Shown in pieces: positions 26,071 to 33,837 of a stretch of DNA of 64,000 nt; position 1 is the first letter of the stretch, and each line of letters starts with the position of its first letter. Origin of the DNA: DATBGO01 sp963785765 (GTDB lineage Bacteria; Actinomycetota; Actinomycetes; Streptosporangiales; Streptosporangiaceae); assembly GCA_963785765.1 (NCBI GenBank), contig CAWAWM010000003.1, forward strand, positions 682,001-746,000, read 5' to 3'. The notes under the pieces were generated by a model. It worked only from the letters and a program-made list of their open reading frames with translations. It made no database searches and was not told the DNA's origin. Made by a program: the position numbers and the translations under genes.

Positions 26071-26171
26071 TCTCGTCATCCTACGGAGTCGCCCGGCCGC
26101 GGCCTCCCCCTCGGTCAGTCGCACCGCGCGGCCCGGACAAACGGCCAGGTCCGCGCACCGCGGGCCGACTC

Positions 26172-26214
26172 GTCAACCAGAGTTGACAACGGTCGTTCGT
26201 CAATCTATGTTGAC
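26172..26214 (+). promoter_or_regulatory. Consensus promoter with twin 16-bp operators
   Basis: TTGACA (26183-26188), 17 bases, TATGTT (26206-26211); the ATG at 26218 lies at the expected transcription start, so the mRNA is leaderless. Two palindromes of the form GTCAA-N6-TTGAC lie at 26172-26187 (over the -35) and 26199-26214 (over the -10), 27 bp apart. This is a classic repressor layout. Confidence 0.8.
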
Positions 26215-26217
26215 TTC

Positions 26218-26433
26218 ATGAACGAAGGAATCCAGCTGGCCGAGGCAGCAAGCGGCAGCGATCCGGCGGAAGGACTGCGCGCGGCCCGTGCCCTGCGCGA
26301 ACTGGCCGAGCGCCTCGAAGTGCTTCAGGTCAGCAACGCACGCGCCCACGGCTGGTCCTGGCAGGAGATCGCGTTCTTCCTCGGCGTCAGCAAGCAGGCC
26401 GTGCACAAGAAGCACGCCGGCCACGGCCGCTGA
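26218..26433 (+). CDS. Small helix-turn-helix regulator
   Basis: 71 residues. Its C-terminal half is a helix-turn-helix (HGWSWQEIAFFLGVSKQAVHKKH), and the N-terminal half is a helix likely used for dimerisation. It is translated from a leaderless mRNA whose promoter is covered by two matching palindromes, so autorepression is very likely. The Clp-N protein gene 68 bp downstream is the probable second target; this pairing suggests control of a proteostasis response. Confidence 0.85.
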   Translation: MNEGIQLAEAASGSDPAEGLRAARALRELAERLEVLQVSNARAHGWSWQEIAFFLGVSKQAVHKKHAGHGR

Positions 26434-26501
26434 CACCGGGCACCGGCACCAGAGCACCGGCACCGGGCCCAGCTGCCCGGCACTGACGAAGGAGAGCGGG
26501 C

Positions 26502-27071
26502 ATGTTCGAAAGATTCAGCGGGGCCGCCCGGCAGGCGGTAGTGGTCGCGCGGAGCGAGGCGATGCGGATCGGGCAGCCGACCATCGGCTGCGAGCACTTG
26601 CTCCTGGCCTTGCTGAGCGAGCAGCGGTCGGCGGCCGGGCAGGCGCTGACCGCGACCGGCCTAACCCTGGACGACCTGCGGGCCCGGGTAGCGGCGGGGA
26701 AACCGGCCACCGATGGCGAGGACGACCCGCTGGACGCCGAGGCCCTGGCATCGCTGGGCATCGACCTGGACACCGTGCGCCGGGCGGCCGATGCTGCCTT
26801 CGGGCGCGGGGCGCTCGACCGGGTGGCGCAGGGGCCGTCGGCCAGCCGGGCACGAGGCAGCAGGCGGATGACGGCCGAGGCCAAAAAATCGCTGGAGCTG
26901 GCACTCAAGTCCGCGGTCGCCCTCCGGCAGCGGGAGATTAGCACTGGCAACCTGCTGATCGGGATCATCGACCAGAAAGACAACGCCGCGCTGCGGCTGC
27001 TGGCCGGCGCCGGAACTGACACCGGAGCGCTGCGCGCGGACGTGCTGGCCAGGATGGCCGCCGCCGCGTGA
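26502..27071 (+). CDS. Clp N-terminal repeat protein (ClpC/ClpB-N-like)
   Basis: 189 residues holding two Clp-N repeats, around MFERFSGAARQAVVVARSEA...IGCEHLLLALL and TAEAKKSLELALKSAVALRQREISTGNLLIGII. There is no ATPase domain, so it is a stand-alone substrate- or adaptor-binding module that could modulate the ClpC unfoldase. The start has AAGGAGAG upstream. It is likely expressed with the preceding small regulator. Confidence 0.85.
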   Translation: MFERFSGAARQAVVVARSEAMRIGQPTIGCEHLLLALLSEQRSAAGQALTATGLTLDDLRARVAAGKPATDGEDDPLDAEALASLGIDLDTVRRAADAAFGRGALDRVAQGPSASRARGSRRMTAEAKKSLELALKSAVALRQREISTGNLLIGIIDQKDNAALRLLAGAGTDTGALRADVLARMAAAA

Positions 27072-27108
27072 CCCGCGGCCGGTGCCCGTCAGGTCCCGCC
27101 GCATCCCG

Positions 27109-27128
27109 TCCGGCTCGGCGCAGCCGGA
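27109..27128. terminator. Short hairpin between convergent genes
   Basis: TCCGGCT, 6-base loop CGGCGC, AGCCGGA. It lies between the stop of the Clp-N gene and that of the leftward HEPN-like gene, so it can serve both directions. Confidence 0.45.
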
Positions 27129-27159
27129 GCCGGGTGCCGCAGCCGATACCTGATGCGTG

Positions 27160-27561
27160 CTAAGCCCCGGCGCTGACCCGCCTGGCGGTCTCGACGAGCG
27201 CTTCGGCGGCTCTTGCAGCGCGCTTGGCTTCTTCCGGTGTCGCCCGGGCGTGGCTGTAGGCAGCTTTTGCCTTCATGGCCAGCAGCAGCTGCAGTTGCTT
27301 GGCCGATCTGGTGTCTGCTTTGCGCAGCAGCTCTACTGCCTCGTTGTGATCCTCGCCGTGCGGACGCTGCCCAAGGCGCGCGCAGCAGATGACGTCCGAC
27401 GCTGCGACACCAGCATTGACGTAGAGCGTCACGCAGACGTCGGCAATCTCGCTTTGTTCGTCAGCCAGCTCCGCGATCAGGCCGGCGGCGTCGAGGAACC
27501 GGGCGGACTTGCGCAGGCGGCCGCGGCGGATTTCCAGGGTGCAGGGACGAGTCCGTGCCAT
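27160..27561 (-). CDS. HEPN-like protein, partner of the nucleotidyltransferase
   Basis: 133 residues, mostly helical, with LLLAMKAKAAYSHARATPEEAKRAARAAEALV near the C-terminus, resembling actinobacterial HEPN proteins (SAV_6107 type). Its gene starts one base after the stop of the MNT gene. In HepT/MntA (type VII) systems the HEPN partner is an RNase with R-x4-6-H; here His is present (YSH) but no Arg sits at the required distance, so nuclease activity is doubtful. It could be a diverged toxin or a scaffold. Confidence 0.6.
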   Translation of the reverse strand: MARTRPCTLEIRRGRLRKSARFLDAAGLIAELADEQSEIADVCVTLYVNAGVAASDVICCARLGQRPHGEDHNEAVELLRKADTRSAKQLQLLLAMKAKAAYSHARATPEEAKRAARAAEALVETARRVSAGA

Positions 27562-27562
27562 G

Positions 27563-28183
27563 TCAGCGCCCCGGGCCGGCTAGCTGCGTGTTCAGCCAGG
27601 CCCGGCTACCCGCGACGGTCAGGCCTTCGTCCAGTACCGCTCGCAGCACGGGCTCGCCACGGTCGGCACGCAGCTCGCTGACCGTGTACTGGAGGGTGCG
27701 GGTATCGTTACCTGTCCATCGCGTGACGTCCGCCGCCAGATCGCTGACCTGGTCATCCCAGTCGCCAGGCGGACTGTCATCCGGCCGGATCAGTAGTAGG
27801 TCCAGGTCGCTGTCTGGTGTCATCGTGCCGCGTGCCGCCGACCCGAACACCGCCGCGTACACCGGCGGGACCGGCCAGCGGGCGAGGCGCTCCTCGAGCC
27901 GGCCGAGCAGCGTGGCTAGCAGGCGGGCGAGTTCGATGACGGGACCGGCAGCCAGGTGCTCGCGGTTCAGCCGGTAGCTATAGGCGTTGCCGACCCGCTC
28001 GGAGTCCACGATGCCCTGGCGGGCCAGGCGCCGGAGCACTTTGCGGATACCTTCCTCCGAATAGCTGGCGAGTGCCCGGTGCAGCTGGCCGGTGGTGACC
28101 GCAGCCTCGTGCTGCGCGAGCAGCGTGAGTACATCCCCGTCGAGCGTGGGGGTGATCGTGGCCAGGGGATGGTTCAGCTGCAT
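27563..28183 (-). CDS. Winged-helix / minimal nucleotidyltransferase (MNT) protein
   Basis: 206 residues. The N-terminal winged helix (ALASYSEEGIRKVLRRLARQGIVDSERVG) is fused to a nucleotidyltransferase domain with GSAARGTMTPDSDLD, an exact GS-x10-D-x-D motif of MntA-type enzymes, which can add AMP to their HEPN partners. The DNA-binding part suggests it also represses its own operon at the palindrome 28226-28245. A clear AGGAG precedes the ATG. Together with the next gene it looks like a type VII toxin-antitoxin variant. Confidence 0.82.
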   Translation of the reverse strand: MQLNHPLATITPTLDGDVLTLLAQHEAAVTTGQLHRALASYSEEGIRKVLRRLARQGIVDSERVGNAYSYRLNREHLAAGPVIELARLLATLLGRLEERLARWPVPPVYAAVFGSAARGTMTPDSDLDLLLIRPDDSPPGDWDDQVSDLAADVTRWTGNDTRTLQYTVSELRADRGEPVLRAVLDEGLTVAGSRAWLNTQLAGPGR

Positions 28184-28225
28184 GACGCTCCTGAGACCGC
28201 ACGCCGGAAGTTCATGGCCCAGAAA

Positions 28226-28245
28226 TAGTACATATATCCGTACTA
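28226..28245 (-). promoter_or_regulatory. Palindromic operator of the MNT/HEPN operon
   Basis: TAGTAC, 8 bases, GTACTA in an A+T-rich patch 40-60 bases before the ATG at 28183. TATAGT and TATATG on the minus strand are candidate -10 boxes overlapping the palindrome. Confidence 0.55.
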
Positions 28246-28403
28246 TAGTCCGTGCATATGGATGATAGTGGGGGATAGGCGCCGGTCGTCGTCACGCACC
28301 GATGGCACCTGGCTGGTCGCCGCGCCAAGGTCTGCGGCCTGGTCCCTGGCCAGCTATGCCGAACGGCCACGCGGGTCAGCTGGCGCGGATGAACCGGTTC
28401 TGC

Positions 28404-29690
28404 TCACCGGCTGGTCTCGTGCGGCCGAGTCAGGGCGGTGGCGGGCGGCTGGTCGGGCCAGGCGATGGCGTAGGCCGGGTCGCGCCCGTCGCGGATGCGA
28501 GCGTAACGCAGCAGTTCCCTGACGATGCCGGCGTTGCCCATCGCCCATCCGGTCCGCGGTGCCAGCGTGCTCGGATTGGCCCGGTGCTCGTAGTTGCACC
28601 AGCGCGCGCCATGGACGTCGACGGTGGCCCGCGCGGCAAGGTCATCGACAAGGACGTCCGCGAAGGTCAGATCGTCTGCCTGCTCAACGTGTCGGTCGCA
28701 GGCCAGGGCGAGGACGCCTGCGGTGCCGCAGCAGCGTCCGCTGTTGTCCCAGAATCCCGGCCGCAGCCGATGCGGAATGCCGGACTGGGTGACGGTGCGC
28801 CAGCACCGATCGGCCAGGTCCGACCAGGCCGGGTCATGGGTCACTTGCGCCAGCAGCCGGAATACCTGGGCGTCGCCAGCGGGGCCGTGACACCAGCCGT
28901 AGCTGTAGCGCTCGATCAGTTCCGGCTTGTGCTGCGGGTCCGAGTGCGGAACGAGAAAACCCGCCGAGCCTGCCTCGTTACGCGAGACGACATCCCCGGC
29001 ACCGGCCAGGGCCAGCTCAACCAGGTCGTCCCGGCCGGCCGCGCGGCCGATGGCAGCCAGAGCGTAGACGATGCCCAGCGTGCCGTGCGAAAGGTGGTGA
29101 AACCTGGCCGGGACTCCGGCGCGCACCTCCCAGTGGACCCCGCCCGCGGTCGCCTCGGCGCGGTGCAGGTACGGCGTCACCGCCATAACCGCCAAGTCAA
29201 GGTCGCCAGCCCAGGCGGCGCCCAGCGCGATGCCGGCGTTGCCGCCGAGCAACTCGAACTGATCGGACCACCGCTCCCCGTCGAACCGCGAGCGCACCAG
29301 CTCAAGCGAGCGGGCCGCCGCCTGGTCCGCGCTCCGGTCTCCCAGGAGCCTGTGGACCGCCCGCAGCGCGACCGCCATGCCCGCCAGGCCGAAGAACAGC
29401 GACGACAGCTCCCATTCTTCGTCGGCGGCCGCCGCGATCGACCGGGCACCTAGCTCGGCAGCCTCGCCGTACCGGTCGTCCCCGAAATGCTGATAGCCCT
29501 CCAGGAAGGCCAGCACGATGCCCGCGGCGCCGCTGTACAACGTCGGGTCGAGCTCATCGTCATCCGGCCTGCCCGTCCACGCCAGGCCCGTTCCGCGGCC
29601 GCGCGCCATCAGCAGCAGCCAGTCCAGCGCGTTCCTGGCCAGCAACGGGGCAGCGGGCGCGATCTCGTTCACTTCTGCCGAGCATCCCAT
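28404..29690 (-). CDS. LanC-like protein (lanthionine cyclase family), stand-alone
   Basis: About 428 residues of the alpha/alpha-barrel seen in lanthipeptide cyclases. Repeats such as YSGAAGIVLAFLEGY, LFFGLAGMAVAL, LGGNAGIALG, SHGTLGIVYALA and WAMGNAGIVREL mark the barrel. Zinc-ligand positions are YGWCHGPAG and GRCCGTAG; the second site has Cys-Cys-Gly where NisC has Cys-His-Gly. I see no precursor peptide, dehydratase, kinase or protease gene nearby, so a lanthipeptide cluster is not supported. It may act like LanC-like proteins that bind glutathione or modified proteins. Confidence 0.82.
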   Translation of the reverse strand: MGCSAEVNEIAPAAPLLARNALDWLLLMARGRGTGLAWTGRPDDDELDPTLYSGAAGIVLAFLEGYQHFGDDRYGEAAELGARSIAAAADEEWELSSLFFGLAGMAVALRAVHRLLGDRSADQAAARSLELVRSRFDGERWSDQFELLGGNAGIALGAAWAGDLDLAVMAVTPYLHRAEATAGGVHWEVRAGVPARFHHLSHGTLGIVYALAAIGRAAGRDDLVELALAGAGDVVSRNEAGSAGFLVPHSDPQHKPELIERYSYGWCHGPAGDAQVFRLLAQVTHDPAWSDLADRCWRTVTQSGIPHRLRPGFWDNSGRCCGTAGVLALACDRHVEQADDLTFADVLVDDLAARATVDVHGARWCNYEHRANPSTLAPRTGWAMGNAGIVRELLRYARIRDGRDPAYAIAWPDQPPATALTRPHETSR

Positions 29691-29766
29691 GACCCGGACA
29701 CGCCCTGCCATCGAGGTCGAGGCGCATACCCGATTTTTCAATCGGGCGGCTGCCGCGGCTTCCGGG

Positions 29767-30192
29767 TCAGACCAGCCGGGCGAAGCGGCGCAGGGACGCC
29801 GCCATTCCCCAGCGGGCCACTGGTAGCAGCACCCGCTCCAGGAGAACCCGGGGCACCGGGACCGGGAGCTGCAGCCGCTCGGTCCAGGAGAACTGGGTCG
29901 CGCCAGCCACCGCCGCCACTTCAAACAGCCCGAGCCCGCGCACCACGCGGCCGGTGTGCCTGACCACGCAGCTGCGCGGCGGATCCCACTGCGTGATCAC
30001 CATGCTGTCCTCGAAACCGACCGGGCCGATGCCGGTCCTGGCCACGACCTCGGCACCGACGCCCTCCCCGCCCCGGACCTGGGTACCCAGCATCCAGTCG
30101 CGCTGCCGTTGCCAGTCCATGGCCACCTGCCACACCCGCTCCGGCTCGGCCGACACCAGCACGTGCGCGGCTACTTCCAGTCGTGGCGACAT
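29767..30192 (-). CDS. SRPBCC family protein (polyketide cyclase/dehydrase-like)
   Basis: 141 residues. The START-like fold is suggested by AHVLVSAEPERVWQVAMDWQRQRDWM at the N-terminus, central strands VRHTGRVVRG and TQFSWTERLQLPVP, and a long C-terminal helix. Ligand unknown. It is read toward the LanC-like gene with a 76-bp gap, so the two may form an operon. Confidence 0.8.
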   Translation of the reverse strand: MSPRLEVAAHVLVSAEPERVWQVAMDWQRQRDWMLGTQVRGGEGVGAEVVARTGIGPVGFEDSMVITQWDPPRSCVVRHTGRVVRGLGLFEVAAVAGATQFSWTERLQLPVPVPRVLLERVLLPVARWGMAASLRRFARLV

Positions 30193-30339
30193 AACACCAC
30201 GGTAACCAGGGTCCCCAGCCAGCCGGACCGGCGGGAGCCACCCAGCCAGCCGCGCACCCAGACAGGCGAGCCCCCACCCAGCCAGCGCGCACCCGGACAG
30301 TCGCCGTCGACGCGACCGCCATCTGGGAGGCTGGTGACC

Positions 30340-31806
30340 GTGACTCAGATCCTCCCCGATCCGGCTCTCGTCGTGCTGGTCGGGCCGTCGGGATCGGGGA
30401 AGTCCGCCTGGGCGGCAGCCAGGTACCGCGCCCAGGAGGTGGTCTCCTCCGATCAGTTGCGCGGCATCGTGGGCAGCGGCGAGAACGACCTCGACGCCTC
30501 AGCTGACGCTTTCGCGGTGCTGGACCAGATCGTCGCCGCGCGGGTGCGGCGCGGCCTGACCACCGTCATCGACACGCTGGGCCTGGAGCCCGCCCGGCGC
30601 CGTGGCTACCTCGACCTGGCACGGCGGGCCGACCTGCCCGCCGCCGTCGTGCTGGTCGACGCCGATCCGGCCGAGATCAGGCGGCGCAACCAGAACCGGA
30701 GCAGGCCGGTGCCCGCCGCCGCGCACCAGGCGCAGCTGCGCCGGATGCGGGCGGCCGCTCAGGAGATATCCGGTGAAGGCTGGGATGTGATCGCCCGGGC
30801 CGGCCAGGCGGAGGTAGAGCCCGCTCACACGCCTGGCGCCCGGCAAGCCGCGGCCGCGCAGCGCAGTGCGCCGGCCCGGCTGGGGCTCGTGCTGCAGATC
30901 TCCCGATTCGGCTGGGGGGACAACCCGGCCGGCTGGCTGACCGGGATCGTCACGGCCGCCGCCGAGGCCGGGCTGCAAGGAATCGCCCTGATGGATCACC
31001 TCATCCAGATCCCGCAGGTCGGCCGGGCCTGGGAGCCGATCCCTGAGCCCTGGGTCACGCTCGGGATGCTGGCCGGGCTGCCTACCAGCCTCCAGCTCGG
31101 CACGCTGGTGAGCCCGGTCACGCTCCGGGCGCCAGGTGTCCTGGCCAAGACGGTAGCTACCCTCGATGCGCTGAGCGGCGGCCGGGCGTTCTGCGGCATC
31201 GGCGCCGGATGGTGGGCCCGCGAGCACGCCGGGTTCGGCGTGCCGTTCCCGCCAGCGGCCGAGCGCCTCGACCGGCTGGAGGCAGCGATCGAGACGCTGC
31301 GCGCCCTCTGGCAGCCCGGGACCAAGGCGCATCATGGCGAGCGGGTGACGCTGCCGGAGACGACCTGCTACCCGCGGCCGGCGGGCCAGGTGCCGATCAT
31401 CGTCGGAGGCGCGGGCGAGCGGCGCACGCTCAGCATCGCCGCCCGGCTCGCCGACGGCTGCAACCTGCCCGCTGACCTGACCGTCCTCGATCGGAAGCTG
31501 GCCGTGCTGCGGTCGCATTGCGCGGCGGCCGGCCGGGATCCTGAGCAGGTCCTTATCTCCGTCCTCGACCTGCCGGTCATCGGCCGGGACCGGGAGCACG
31601 CCGGCTCGATCGTGGCGGCGCTGCGCGGCCGCACGGCCGCAGCGGAATTCGCCCGGCGGCACCACGCGGGCACGGCCGATGATCACATCGGCCGGTACCG
31701 TCTGCTGGCCGAGCGCGGCGTACGCACGGTATTCGTGTCCCTGCCCGACCTGGCCGGACCCGACGACGTGCTGCGGCTGGCTCCGGTGGCCGCGGCATTC
31801 GGCTGA
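30340..31806 (+). CDS. P-loop kinase-like domain fused to F420-type LLM oxidoreductase
   Basis: 488 residues. The first ~170 form a P-loop NTPase of the polynucleotide kinase/zeta type: VGPSGSGKSAWAA (Walker A), VSSDQLR, and a lid-like NQNRSRPVPAAAHQAQLRRM. After a short linker comes a luciferase-like monooxygenase domain (LVLQISRFGWGD, GIALMDH, LSGGRAFCGIGAGWW, VPIIVGGAGERRTL), the type that uses F420. The GTG at 30340 lies 9 bases after GGGAGG. The fusion may couple phosphorylation and reduction of one substrate; that is inference. Confidence 0.82.
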   Translation: MTQILPDPALVVLVGPSGSGKSAWAAARYRAQEVVSSDQLRGIVGSGENDLDASADAFAVLDQIVAARVRRGLTTVIDTLGLEPARRRGYLDLARRADLPAAVVLVDADPAEIRRRNQNRSRPVPAAAHQAQLRRMRAAAQEISGEGWDVIARAGQAEVEPAHTPGARQAAAAQRSAPARLGLVLQISRFGWGDNPAGWLTGIVTAAAEAGLQGIALMDHLIQIPQVGRAWEPIPEPWVTLGMLAGLPTSLQLGTLVSPVTLRAPGVLAKTVATLDALSGGRAFCGIGAGWWAREHAGFGVPFPPAAERLDRLEAAIETLRALWQPGTKAHHGERVTLPETTCYPRPAGQVPIIVGGAGERRTLSIAARLADGCNLPADLTVLDRKLAVLRSHCAAAGRDPEQVLISVLDLPVIGRDREHAGSIVAALRGRTAAAEFARRHHAGTADDHIGRYRLLAERGVRTVFVSLPDLAGPDDVLRLAPVAAAFG

Positions 31807-31823
31807 CCGGGGCCGACGCCGGC

Positions 31824-31845
31824 GGGCCAGCGCACTGGCTGGCCC
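31824..31845. terminator. Bidirectional hairpin between convergent genes
   Basis: GGGCCAGC, 6-base loop, GCTGGCCC, between the LLM-fusion stop and the leftward YceI stop. Confidence 0.55.
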
Positions 31846-31857
31846 CAGCGGCGCCGA

Positions 31858-32400
31858 TTAGCCGCGGACGAACCTGGCCGCGACGGTTCCTGTCGCCTCC
31901 TTCGCGGCCATCCCCAGCGGGCTCCAGGTCATGCCGAAGATGGTGCGGTCGATAACCAGGTCGGCGCGCAGAGTGACGGCATTCTCGCCGGTCTCCTCGG
32001 CGCGGGCGGTGACGCTGACCGGCGTGCTTCGGCCAGCCGCTTCCAGGGTGCCGTTCAAGGCGATCTGGCCGACGGATTCCGGGTCGGCCGCCCCGGTCAC
32101 CGCCAGGACGACCGTGGGGTGTTTCTCGACATCGAAGAAGTCCGCCGACCGCAAGTGCTTGTCACGCTTGGAGTTCTTGGTGGTCAGCGAACTGGCGTCA
32201 ATGGTCAGCTGACCGGAGATGGTGCCGGCCGCGTCGACCGTGCCCTCGCCAGTCATGCGGTCAAACCGGCCGCTGACCGTGATCGCGCCCCAGAAATGCT
32301 TGACCCGGAACTCAGCCGTCGAGGCGGCCGGGTCCAGCACCCACCGGCCCTGCAGTTCGCCGCTGTGGAGCTTGGCCGTGGCCGGGTGCGATTCCGTCAT
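31858..32400 (-). CDS. YceI family lipid-binding protein
   Basis: 180 residues matching the YceI lipocalin-like barrel that binds polyisoprenoids: GRWVLDPAASTAEFRVKHFWGAITVSGRF at the start, STEADFFDVEKHPTVV-like LRSADFFDVEKHPTVVLAV in the middle, and FGMTWSPLGM near the end. No signal peptide is visible, so it is probably cytoplasmic. A strong AGGAAGGA ribosome site precedes the ATG. It lies 25 bp after the ATP-grasp gene and is probably cotranscribed with it. Confidence 0.9.
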   Translation of the reverse strand: MTESHPATAKLHSGELQGRWVLDPAASTAEFRVKHFWGAITVSGRFDRMTGEGTVDAAGTISGQLTIDASSLTTKNSKRDKHLRSADFFDVEKHPTVVLAVTGAADPESVGQIALNGTLEAAGRSTPVSVTARAEETGENAVTLRADLVIDRTIFGMTWSPLGMAAKEATGTVAARFVRG

Positions 32401-32425
32401 GTTCTTATCCTTCCTGACATCGCCA

Positions 32426-33685
32426 TTATTCGGCCGGGACCAGGCGCGCCGTTTCGTCGCGTGCCCACAGGCCGGTCAGGCCGCGGAAGTGCGCGATGAA
32501 TCGCTCCTGCTCGTGGGCGGGATAGGTGGCGGTGACGGTATCGACGAGCAGCCGGTCGAATTCCGGCCCGGTGGCCCAGTCAAGCACACGCTGGTCAATG
32601 TCGGGCAGCTGGTCCGCGCAGAACTGCCGATACTCCTCGACCGCGAAATAGGAATCGGCCAGCTTCAGGTACGCGGCCAGCTTCTGGTCGTAGTCCATGT
32701 CGTCGCGGTCGCTGATGTCGAAGTAGGCGCTCGTATGCAGGTCGATTCCTACCCGGCGCCCGGTGGCCAGGCAGAAGACCGTCCATTTCACCAGCGCGCG
32801 CATAGCCCACGGGAAGTAGTAGTGCAGCGAGGTGACGGACACGTCCGGGCAGGCATTCGCGTAGTCGATCGGGAAGACGTCCGCGCCTTTCACCAGCATC
32901 TCGCAGGAGTTGAATTCCCAGCGGAAGAACGCGTTGATGATCCTGGAGATGGCGATGGCCTCGGCTCCGGTGGCCGGCTGCAGGAACTCGTGCTCGACGC
33001 GATAGCGCGAGTGCATCGGCGCGTCCGGGTCGAACCGCATCACCATCGTCTCCGCGCCGATCGACAGGGCCCGGGCAAACACGTCGAAGCCCTCGACGGC
33101 GGCCTGCAGGTGCATGAGCATCTCACCCGATGAGTTGTAGGCCAGGTGCAGTTCCTCGGCGTTGCGGATCCGGGAGACGCCGCGCCAGCCGCCGCCGTCG
33201 TAGGGCTTCATGTAGAGCGGATAGCCGAGCCGCCCGGCCACCTCGTCCAGGTCGAACGGCGAGTTGTAACGCTGCGAGGTGTCGGCGTACCTCGGATTGC
33301 CCAGCGGGTTCTTGTACGGGACGAGCACCGTTTCCGGGATCTTGAGGCCGAGCCTGATCATCGCGCAATACGCCGCGTGCTTCTCCATGGCCTGGAAGCT
33401 GAACGGCGAGTTGAGCAGGTAGACACCGTCCATCAGGGCGATCTTCTTCAGCCACTCACGCGGGTGGAAGTACCAGTAGGCGAGCCGGTCGATGACCAGG
33501 TCGGTGCGGGGCTTCGCGCGCAGCGAGAACGGCTCGATGGTCAGCCGCTCGGTGCTGAACACATGCCGCCGCCCCGCGGCATCGGTGACCGGACCCAGGC
33601 CGGTCAGCAAGAACTCGAACGCGCGGGGCCAGTCGTCCTCGGTGCCGAGCAGCAGCCCCACCAGGTGTCGGACTTCACCATCCAC
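32426..33685 (-). CDS. ATP-grasp domain protein, function unknown
   Basis: 419 residues. The ATP-binding region YPLYMKPYDGGGWRGVSRI is typical of ATP-grasp enzymes, preceded by LLNSPFSFQAMEKHAAYCAMIRLGLKIPETVLVP (N-terminal lobe) and followed by acidic residues in KGADVFPIDYANACPD that could hold Mg. The C-terminal part has an aromatic-rich segment (HYYFPWAMRALVKW). It resembles RimK-like ligases but I cannot name a substrate. Start is GTG 33685 with GGAG just upstream. Confidence 0.7.
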   Translation of the reverse strand: MDGEVRHLVGLLLGTEDDWPRAFEFLLTGLGPVTDAAGRRHVFSTERLTIEPFSLRAKPRTDLVIDRLAYWYFHPREWLKKIALMDGVYLLNSPFSFQAMEKHAAYCAMIRLGLKIPETVLVPYKNPLGNPRYADTSQRYNSPFDLDEVAGRLGYPLYMKPYDGGGWRGVSRIRNAEELHLAYNSSGEMLMHLQAAVEGFDVFARALSIGAETMVMRFDPDAPMHSRYRVEHEFLQPATGAEAIAISRIINAFFRWEFNSCEMLVKGADVFPIDYANACPDVSVTSLHYYFPWAMRALVKWTVFCLATGRRVGIDLHTSAYFDISDRDDMDYDQKLAAYLKLADSYFAVEEYRQFCADQLPDIDQRVLDWATGPEFDRLLVDTVTATYPAHEQERFIAHFRGLTGLWARDETARLVPAE

Positions 33686-33837
33686 AGCATCTCCGGCTTC
33701 TCGAGGCGGGATCGGTACTTACCGGACGTTATTGCCGCGAGCGAGCCGCTGTCGAGAGCACTCAGCAGAACCGCGGCCCGGGCCGGGCCTGCGCCCTGCC
33801 CCGCGGCCGGTCAGGGCCGCCGGCGGGGACGGCCCGG

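Noticed and set aside
28404..29690. Lanthipeptide biosynthetic cluster
   Set aside because: Only a LanC-like gene is present; no precursor peptide, dehydratase, protease or exporter is visible within 10 kb.
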